Assembly (NCBI GenBank): GCA_019188255.1
Contig: JAETXT010000011.1
Span: forward strand, 1,984,001 to 2,048,000
Origin: Verticillium longisporum
Taxonomy: Eukaryota > Ascomycota > Sordariomycetes > Glomerellales > Plectosphaerellaceae
Length of the DNA: 64,000 nt
Direction of reading: 5' to 3'
Made by a program: the position numbers and the translations under genes. Position 1 is the first letter of the stretch. Each line of letters starts with the position of its first letter. Below are positions 56,550 to 64,000 of this stretch, in pieces. Below the pieces are notes generated by a model. It ran no database searches, had not been told where the DNA came from, and saw nothing but the letters and a program-made list of their open reading frames with translations.

Positions 56550-58355
56550 TGCCGTTGATGTCGTTGATGAATTATTTTCTGTTTGAAAGGTCTGTAATAT
56601 TCTTTTTGCGTCTTCTGGAGACTTCATCATGTGCCAGAAGTCTACAAGATCAGGCCAGAGAGACTACCTTTAAGTACGCAATATCCTGGGCAGGGTCATT
56701 CAGGCCACGGTAGGCTTCCGACATGACGCCGAGGTTGTGCTGTCCGATGCCGTCGATCCAAAGACTTGATCGACGGCCACGGCATCTTGATTTCCAATCG
56801 TACCGTGGCATTGCTGTGCCAAAGCACTCAAGCCATTGGAGGTCAGACGCGAGTGTGGAGGACTGCTTAATTTCTAAGCACCACTGTATTGAAAGCCTCC
56901 GTGTGCTCTAGCCTTCTCTTGGCAACTCGTCTAATTGATTCGACGCCTTGAAATTATGCCCCGCCGTCCTACATGTCACACTTAAAGGCCTGACTCATGC
57001 TGTCCACGGTCGAGAGCAGGCAAACGTTGACGGCACTAGGTTCTGCCATCTGCAAAGAGCAGGCCTCTTCAGCTTCGAGTTTCTATTCGTAGTCAAAACA
57101 TCGTGCTCATTAGTATTAATCCGCGCGCAGGAAGGTTCGGTAGTTTTAAAAGGCTGGTCGTATTGAGAGGGAGGGCTTTACTACTTACGTAAACCCTAAT
57201 TCATTACTTTAGCTATGCCTGAGAGCTCTAAATAGGTAGGGTTAGTAATATAAGACTTATAATAATTATTAATACTCTCTCTCTAATTTACTACTATCTA
57301 TCTAATTCACCTATACCTATCTAATTTATAGATTATATAGGCTATAAATCACGTGCTCCTGGGAGCAGTGAATCCCAGCCCCCGGTGATCACTATAGCTG
57401 TGAATCCTATACGGTGATTACTAACTCAGGCAATCCCCCAATATTGGTTCAACAGGTCGACTCTAATTGACGTGCTGAAAATATAGATACTCCAGAGATT
57501 GCAACCTGTCGAAGCTTGGCCCCCAAGCCTCGGACCAGAGTTGCCGCTCAGGCGGCGTCAAAGCCCATGATGATATTTTTCACAATGTTATGAGATAAGA
57601 CGAATGATTTGACTGTCTAAAAATCGCCAATGTCTCTACAGAGAGGTGTTTTGACGCAATCTTCAAGAGGTAGACTTAGCCCTGTTGGCGCGACCCGAGG
57701 CACAAAGATGACGGGCGTGTTGAGGTAAGCAAGAACGACGTCATCGATGGAATTGATCGCACCAATTAGAAAGATTATGGGCTGAGACGGAGTATGATTC
57801 TCATTTTATGTTTGATCTACGATTGCTATAGGTGCGTCGTAGGCGAAAGCTCGGGACTGACGTTTTTCCTTAAGAGGGTTGCAGAATATGTATACAGCGA
57901 ACCTAAAAGGGTGGAGTGCTGTGCATCGATTCACAATGTCCAATCCCAGAAGCCAGAAACGCTCTCAGGAATTCAGTAGTCGACTACTTTGCGACAGCCG
58001 TTCGACAATCAAGCTCGCAGCTCCTCGTGTTGGTCACTCGATAAACATGCTCCTAACAAGACTGCAACTGCTGATGTTATCGCAACATCGAGCGACGGCG
58101 GATTAGTGACCAAACTTTCAACCCTGCTTTGAACCGTCAAGGACGGCCCGAGAACACGCCGAATGTGAGGTTGTGAAGCTCGAGACTGACGAAAAAGATC
58201 CGGTCCGTAGGGACGTATACCAAAGTAGACATTCGCATGCTGAACTGGCTGTTTCTTTTCTCCTCCGCGCCTAATGATAAGCACACCGTCAATTAAGCAC
58301 GTACTAAAACCTTTCGCAGATCATCCTTTGAGTCGACTAGAGAAAACGACCAAGT
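56550..58355. other. Intergenic with AT-rich island
   Basis: A 1.8 kb divergent spacer between the NmrA-like and SDR genes. It holds the AT-rich island at 57180-57440. No intact gene or terminal repeats are found. Confidence 0.55.
57180..57440. repeat. AT-rich island, possible repeat relic
   Basis: The sequence is dominated by TAAT, CTAT and TATA words (for example CTATCTAATTCACCTATACC), unlike the flanks. It may be a mutated transposon or LTR remnant, but no terminal repeats or coding motif can be shown. Confidence 0.35.
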
Positions 58356-59267
58356 ATGACAGCCCAACCCCCGAGCGCGCCCCGCGACTTCACCCGTACG
58401 CGGCATTCTACTTCATATGACCTGATCTCTCCACTGAAGCTGGACTTGTCAGGCAGATACGCTGTGGTCACAGGCGCAGCTTGGGACACAGGTGTCGGCT
58501 TCGCCACTGCAAAAGCATTCGCCCGGGCGGGTGTTTCAGGGATCGCCGTCGTCGACCTGCATGGCGTATCTGACAACCTTGTCGCAAACCTCAAGCAGGT
58601 TGCGAAAGAAGCAGGACGAGACGAACCAATTGTGATCAGCTGCACCACAGACATTGCCGATGCGACCAGCGTAAGAGCCGCTTATGACAAGGTGGTCGCT
58701 GCCTTTGGCGGGCGCCTCGATGTACTTATCAACAACGCGGCGCACATGGAGCCATACGAGCGTTTTCTCGATGCGGATCCGGATGTTTACTGGCGCACTT
58801 GGCAAGTCAACCTCGGCGGCCTCTTCAACATGGCTCGCGCCTTTCTGCCTATGATACTTTCGGCCCGCGAATCTGGGGACGGCCTCTGCACGATGATCAA
58901 TGTTTCCTCTTCTGGCGCGCTCAGTGCCCGCCCAGCGAGCACGGGATACCGGTCCTCCAAGCTTGCAATTACACGCTGGACAGAGTCAATTCAGCTTGAT
59001 TACGCTGATCAGGGGCTGTTGGCTTTCTCCATCAATCCAGGAGCTATCAAGACCGAGATCACTAAAGTTGGTTTGCCAGAACATCTACGAAACACTCTAC
59101 CAGATAAACCGGAAATTGCAGGTGATACTATTGTATGGCTGGTTGCTGGACGTCACGATTGGCTGGCAGGGCGATACATCAGCTGTCCATGGGACATGGA
59201 AGAGCTATTACAGATGAAATCGGCCATTATCGAAGAGGACAAGCTCAAGCTTAAGATGGCTTTCTAG
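58356..59267 (+). CDS. Short-chain dehydrogenase/reductase (SDR)
   Basis: A classical SDR of 303 residues in one exon. After a 30-residue N-terminal extension, the cofactor motif is TGAAWDTGVG (39-48), with VVDLHG after the second strand; the Asp there favours NAD(H) over NADP(H) by the usual rule. NNAA (126-129) and the catalytic set are present: Ser in NVSSSGA (184-186), Tyr198 and Lys202 in GYRSSK. NPGAIKTE is the standard post-catalytic loop. The C-terminal part (AGRHDWLAGRYISCPWDMEEL) matches fungal SDRs whose substrates are mostly unknown. It lies next to a transcription-factor relic and a GH31 gene; a shared pathway is only a guess. Confidence 0.9.
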   Translation: MTAQPPSAPRDFTRTRHSTSYDLISPLKLDLSGRYAVVTGAAWDTGVGFATAKAFARAGVSGIAVVDLHGVSDNLVANLKQVAKEAGRDEPIVISCTTDIADATSVRAAYDKVVAAFGGRLDVLINNAAHMEPYERFLDADPDVYWRTWQVNLGGLFNMARAFLPMILSARESGDGLCTMINVSSSGALSARPASTGYRSSKLAITRWTESIQLDYADQGLLAFSINPGAIKTEITKVGLPEHLRNTLPDKPEIAGDTIVWLVAGRHDWLAGRYISCPWDMEELLQMKSAIIEEDKLKLKMAF

Positions 59268-59439
59268 GATGCATGTATGTAGCCGCGAGACAACTCATCA
59301 TTAAGATCGGATCGTCTTCGTTTCCTCGTGCTTCGGTGGCTAACAGTTCTTCAGCGTGACGAGGGCAGGCCTTCGTGCCGCGATTGCGAGATTCACCACG
59401 TCTCAGATGATTTCCAAAGAGATCCAGCAGGGGATATTG

Positions 59440-59890
59440 CCCGTAGAGCAAGACTCGCTGTCATACGTCCGGGTGGCCCCTGTCCTCAATACAGCCAACC
59501 ATGAGCTCGAGCTATTGGTCAACTTGACCACCAATACATATCACTCCATCACGCAGGATAAGCTCTTTCAGATATACCTCCGCACAACCCTGGTTGACCC
59601 TGGAACTCGAAGTTGTTTATGTTATGCGTGCCCTGCTCGCGGCCCGGACATTACACCTGGCACATTTGGAGCCTCGCCAACGGGAGGCTCTCGTCAAGGT
59701 GGGCAATATTCACTACAGTATAGCCAGCACTGAAGCGGTCGCCCTTATGAATGATATAAGGTCTGAGGACTGTGAGGTCCTTCATTTGTTCTCGGTCCTT
59801 GCTATTTACTTTGGCGCAACTCCCCCCCTTTCGTATGCTATCCGAGTCGCTGTGCAAAGCAGTCTTCTTTCATCTGTCCTTCGCTTCTAA
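59440..59890 (+). pseudogene. Fungal transcription-factor (C6 type) fragment, frameshifted
   Basis: Two adjacent frames read continuously if joined near 59600: NTANHELELLVNLTTNTYHS, then YVMRALLAARTLHLAHLEPR and EDCEVLHLFSVLAIYF. This is the helical regulatory segment of fungal Zn2Cys6 transcription factors of the sterol-uptake-regulator-like group (pattern LLALSALHLA...P..R and ...ALFAFS). The zinc cluster expected at the N-terminus is absent within 1 kb upstream, and the C-terminal part is lost after the stop at 59888. The family call is from pattern memory. Confidence 0.55.
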
Positions 59891-60893
59891 CCAAACAGCA
59901 TCGCTCTTGCCAGCCCTCGAGACTACAATGCCGATAAAGTTCTAGCTCCCTACTGGATGCGTCCTTCTGGGCATGGAACATGTGATGAGGTTACTAGATC
60001 CAGAGAGGCATTGTGGCACTCTTCGGCCGCTCTTCGCGTTTGGCAAGGCTCGCCGAGTTCTTTTAACTCAACCACCTAGGTAGCGACCGATATTTCATCA
60101 ATCTAGAATAGCACTTCTCAATATCGTGCCAAATTATCGACCTTCAACCGCTGTATCTTCAATCCGTCAAAGATCTGCGCATCTGCTTTAGCCTTGTGTT
60201 CTACAATCCCGTGGCAAGTGTTATCAACGCGGATGAGGTCAGTGATGGGAAGTCCACTCACTGCGTCGTACTAGAGGCCGAAGATCTTATAATATGCTCA
60301 AGAGCGAAGGCTCGATCACCTATTTGCCCGCTTCAGGAGTCCTAGCCAGAGCAGGAGGCTATAGTAGTTTTCACCCACTGCTTGATACTGATCAAATAGT
60401 TTGAGAGTCAGTGGTGGCTTTCCGGCTGGGCGCGACACCTTATGATAATTTCCTGGGATCTACTCAGTATAAACTACCGCAGCTGGGTGGATTGGCTTGC
60501 GAGTGAGCTTGGGATAACATAATGAGAATGTTTTCATCACACTAGATCTATGGCAGTATCGAGAGGCGTTTATTCGGCTTTGTATAGTTGTTCTGTTCAC
60601 ATGCTCTTTCAGCGCGATGGTGATCCCACAGATACAAACAAAGTATGGAAGTGATGTGCTATACAAACTTGGAGTGCTTTCAGCGAATATTCATTATTTC
60701 TTATGAAGGGAACGTCAGATCAAAGCTCAGAGGGATGATCTCATTATTTTACTCTGCTGCTTTCTCTGACCCAGTCCAAAAACCTCACTTTTGACTATTT
60801 ACTCCATTCATCCCAATTAAGTGAGACAAAATTTTAAACGTCAAAACAATTGCTTATTGAAATTCATTAGATTTACCACAGTACATTGTACGT
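59891..60893. other. Intergenic, AT-rich toward 60.8 kb
   Basis: About 1 kb between the transcription-factor relic and the 3' end of the GH31 gene. Short frames only; no recognised content. Confidence 0.5.
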
Positions 60894-63442
60894 TCAGCTT
60901 AGTTCGAACTTATGGCGGCCTTGCTCATCCACGCCCAGCGCTTTCACGTCCTTGCCATCTGAGCTCACCAATCTCCTCTGATCGCCAGATGGCAAAATGA
61001 CAACCAACGATTGCCAGGGAGCCTCAAAGCCAGACGACTCATCTCTAATGAACTTCACCTTGATCTCATTGGCAGCCGCGGAATAGGCAATGGTGTACGA
61101 TGAGATCTTGTTCTTGGTCACGACTGACACGCCATTGTCCTCAAACCACGTCGTCTCGTGCCACTTGCCATCCTTGGACTCGTGTTGCGGTGGCAAGATT
61201 TCAACAGCCCGATAATCATCGAGGGGAAGGTTGGCAACGTTCTCCTTCTCGCCCGGCGAAAGAACCTGGACGTCACGACCGACCGGGATGGCGCCGCCGA
61301 CTTTGCCCAGTACGGCGATGCCAGAGCCGTGCCATTCTGCATCGACGTCGACCCACTGGCCTGCCGCGAAGTATTGGTAAGGCGCATTGAGGTTCAAGAA
61401 CCCCTCGTCTTCCTCTGACCCCTTGGGGAGGTAGACTCGCGCCTTGCTGACGCCGGACTCGTACACGCCGCCGATGAGAAGCGAGTCTCCAAGGAAGTAT
61501 TGCGTCTCTCCGTCGGTGAGCACAGAGTTAGTCCACACCTCCGGGTCAGATTCATAGCCCCAGCCCGTCCAACGCTGAGGAGGTGTTGCGCTCACGTGGC
61601 TCTCCAGTGCCAGGGAGTAAATGTAAGGGATCAGGGCATAACGCCTTTTGATAGTCTTGCGCACGAGGTGCGTGATAGAAGGGTACATCCAGGGCTCGAT
61701 GACATCGCCGACACTGTTGTCGGTCCCTGTCTTGAAGCAGTTAATGGCAAAGCGAGGAGAGTAGATGCCGAGCTGCACCCAACGAAGGAGCAGTTCCGGT
61801 GACGGCTGAGGGCCTTCGAAACCGCCAATGTCGTGGCCATAACAGTGGAGTAGACTGAGACCAGCGTTTAGGGATAGCGCATTGGCGCCCTTCATGCCGG
61901 GCCAGCTGGTTGTGTTGTCTCCGCTCCAGGTGCTGCAGGCGTAACGCATCGTCCCCGCCGTAGCGCTTCGGGTGAGGACGAAAGGACGTTCGTCGGGGTT
62001 GACTTCAAGCAAAGCGTCGTGCGAAGCCTTTCCGTGGAGTTCAGTGTGCAGGCTGCGGCCCCAGAGGCCGATCTGAGGCCTCTTCTCAAGACCAGGAGGG
62101 ACTTGCATGGATGACTGGTCCAGCGCACATTCCCAGTTGTCATCCGTGACTGTGTACTCATTGTTGTCATTCCACATGCAGTCGATACCCTGTTGCGCGA
62201 GAGTCTTGACACCTTCGTACCACCAGTTGAAACCTGCTTCGGAAGTGAAGTCAATGTGGCCACCATCGTCACTCTCACCACCACCGGCACTCCACAGCTT
62301 GGTCACAGCAGGCTGTTTTGTGCGAGGGTCAGTGAACAGGCCACCAGCAGCCTTGAGTTTCTGATATTCGGGATGACTGGCGATGAGGTACGGCTTGACG
62401 TTGGCGATCAGACGCATGCCCATCTTGTGGTATTCCTTGATCCAGCCTTCAGGGTCCGGGAACCGATGGCGGTTCCAAGTGAAGACATTGCGCGTCTTGG
62501 GTTCCTTCTCAGCCACGGTGTAACCGGAGGACATCTGGTAAGCGGAGCATGGAATGTCGTGTTCCTTCATCTTGCGGGCGAGCTCCAGGAGCGACTCGCT
62601 TGCAGGTGGGTCATCCAGCATAGAGTACTTCATGCCGCCAGATAGATAACCAAAGGCCCAACGAGGGACCAGCAGAGGATATCCTGCGAGGCTGGCATAT
62701 GTCGAGACGATGTCCTTCAGCGTCTTGCCGACAATAACATATTCCTCCAAGCCGCCGAAGTCTTGGCGGTAAACCTTGTAGAACCCCACATGCCGTCCAT
62801 TTCAGAGCCGACAGAGTACTCTCCGCGAGCATGCGTTGTTGAGAAGGTAGCAACACAGCCTTTGGGAGTAGCATTGATGAGGAGGGGAATGTTTTTGTAC
62901 AAAGGGTCGGTTCGGTGGACGTCATAACCAAAGCTGTCGGTCGCGGACAGCTGGAAGCGGCGACCTGACAGATTCATGGGCGCAGCCTTCTCTCCCAGGC
63001 CAACGTGGAGAGTCCCACGGTTGTAGCGAGTGTAATGAGCAACCCCCGGTCCATCGACTGTGTAGGAACGGTTTGGCACGTCCTGGAGGAGGGGTTCTTC
63101 CTGGCCTTCAAAGTTGATGGCCAAATGGGGGGTCTCGCCAGAATAGTCAACTGTTGCGGATACATTCCCGATCCTGATTGTCTTGCTCTTTTCAGTCGAC
63201 TGGATCGAAGCTTTCGTCTCCCCAAGTTTGGTCTCAGGGCAGGGTACGCTCGGGTGAGGAGGCAATGGGTGGCTTTCGGAGGTATATGTGGTCCTGAAGA
63301 CGTTCGGTCGGACAGCCTCGAAGCTGAAGTCGAACGGAGCGCCATTGCTGGACGAGGTCAATCGAATAGAAGGAGAGTTATCCGAAGCTTCTGTTGAGGC
63401 CTTGACCGCCCAGGAAGAGGGGATGAGTTCGTTCTGGGGCAT
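60894..63442 (-). CDS. Glycoside hydrolase family 31 alpha-glycosidase, interrupted by a one-base frameshift
   Basis: GH31 enzymes cleave alpha-glucosides or alpha-xylosides with retention. No intron or signal peptide is seen, so it is probably intracellular. The frame starting MPQNELIPSSW runs to SEMDGMWG, where a G4 tract (62784-62787) shifts it; the next frame continues at FYKVYRQDFGG without a gap in family similarity. With one extra G the protein would have 849 residues. Catalytic motifs are in the second part: nucleophile Asp in DCMWNDNNEY (D426 in joined numbering) and acid/base Asp in TWSGDN (D509). Other family marks are PRWAFGYLSGGMKY, AYQMSSGYT and RLIANVKPYL. The substrate (glucoside or xyloside) cannot be decided. 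As written, the N-terminal product would end shortly after the break and lack both Asp residues. Confidence 0.87.
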
Positions 63443-64000
63443 GGTGGTGATGTTGCTTCTACTGGTCTCTCGAGTACGAAAAGCAAAGGGCGTAAAGAGA
63501 AATCGGTTCTAATTCAACAGGAATAAGAGAGGGCGCGAGCCTCCCTTTTGAATGCGACTCGGTCTCTGCTACGCCGGCAGCGCCGAAGCGATTTGCGACA
63601 TGGCAAGCCATTGATCGTTCAATATGAACACCCGTGCCATGCTGAACCCTAACTTGACCCCGCGCGTAGCGTCAGACATCCCCTCACGATCCCAGAAAGG
63701 AGTCGCATTTCGGCATTTTTCTCCAGCGGAGTTCGGATCGCCGTGTGGAGCTGATCGGCTTTTGTTACTTTTCTCCGATCCCAGCTAATAAGTAGTAGCA
63801 CCCTGCTTATTGACTATCCCTTTAATGCCGAAATTTGGCCTCAGTACATATACTGATCACCGCCTGCCTGAATAGCTCTAATATGGATCTTGACAGGTAC
63901 TCAGTCAGTACATGGTTATAGCGGGTAGGTCTGTTAAAAACAAGTAACGTATAGGCATGTAGATGTACTATTCGTTCTATCCTTTAATTTAATTATCGGC
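63443..64000. other. Upstream region of GH31 and window end
   Basis: These 558 bp become AT-rich after 63.8 kb. No gene is seen. Confidence 0.55.

Noticed and set aside
55564..63442. A secondary-metabolite gene cluster
   Set aside because: There is no backbone synthase (PKS, NRPS, terpene synthase) or transporter in the interval; SDR and NmrA-like genes alone do not make a cluster.

Overview
The window is nuclear DNA of a filamentous ascomycete, most likely a Sordariomycete. The signs are short introns (56-127 bp) with GT(R)NGT donors, compact GC-rich single-exon or few-exon genes on both strands, eukaryotic housekeeping genes (cytosolic prolyl-tRNA synthetase, CCT1/TCP-1 alpha), and fungus-typical families: LYC1 acetyltransferase, CBM1-CE15 glucuronoyl esterase, RGS-LOV protein and NmrA-like protein. 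The species cannot be fixed from the sequence alone.

Layout. At 1-328 is the 3' end of an unidentified gene. From 760 to about 17.3 kb is a gene-dense block: prolyl-tRNA synthetase and CCT1 diverge from a shared CCAAT-bearing promoter, followed by LYC1-like acetyltransferase, a small membrane protein, an M14 metallocarboxypeptidase, an R3H-associated protein and a cytochrome P450. From 18.9 to 29.3 kb one uninterrupted 10,458-bp reading frame encodes a secreted protein of 3,485 residues. It is built from roughly 75 four-cysteine modules, a collagen-like stretch and a Gly/Ala/Asn-rich tail, and is the most unusual object here. About 6.5 kb with no recognisable gene follow (29.3-35.9 kb). Then come an RGS-LOV protein whose photoactive cysteine is replaced by tyrosine, a 930-residue ankyrin protein, a secreted CBM1-CE15 esterase, a gene-poor 4 kb stretch, an MDP-1-like phosphatase and a CRAL-TRIO lipid-transfer protein. 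From 51 kb on, the DNA looks accessory and decaying: minisatellites, a TPR-SET methyltransferase pseudogene, an NmrA-like gene, an AT-rich island, a short-chain dehydrogenase, a broken fungal transcription-factor fragment and a GH31 glycosidase.

How genes relate. I see no convincing secondary-metabolite cluster: the P450 stands alone, and the NmrA/SDR/transcription-factor-relic/GH31 group could be the remains of a small catabolic cluster, which is inference. Two otherwise good enzymes (M14 peptidase and GH31) each lose the frame by one base exactly at a C/G homopolymer, so consensus errors must be considered before calling them pseudogenes. Intron positions were set by eye from splice signals and reading-frame continuity, and every multi-exon model given adds up to a whole number of codons.
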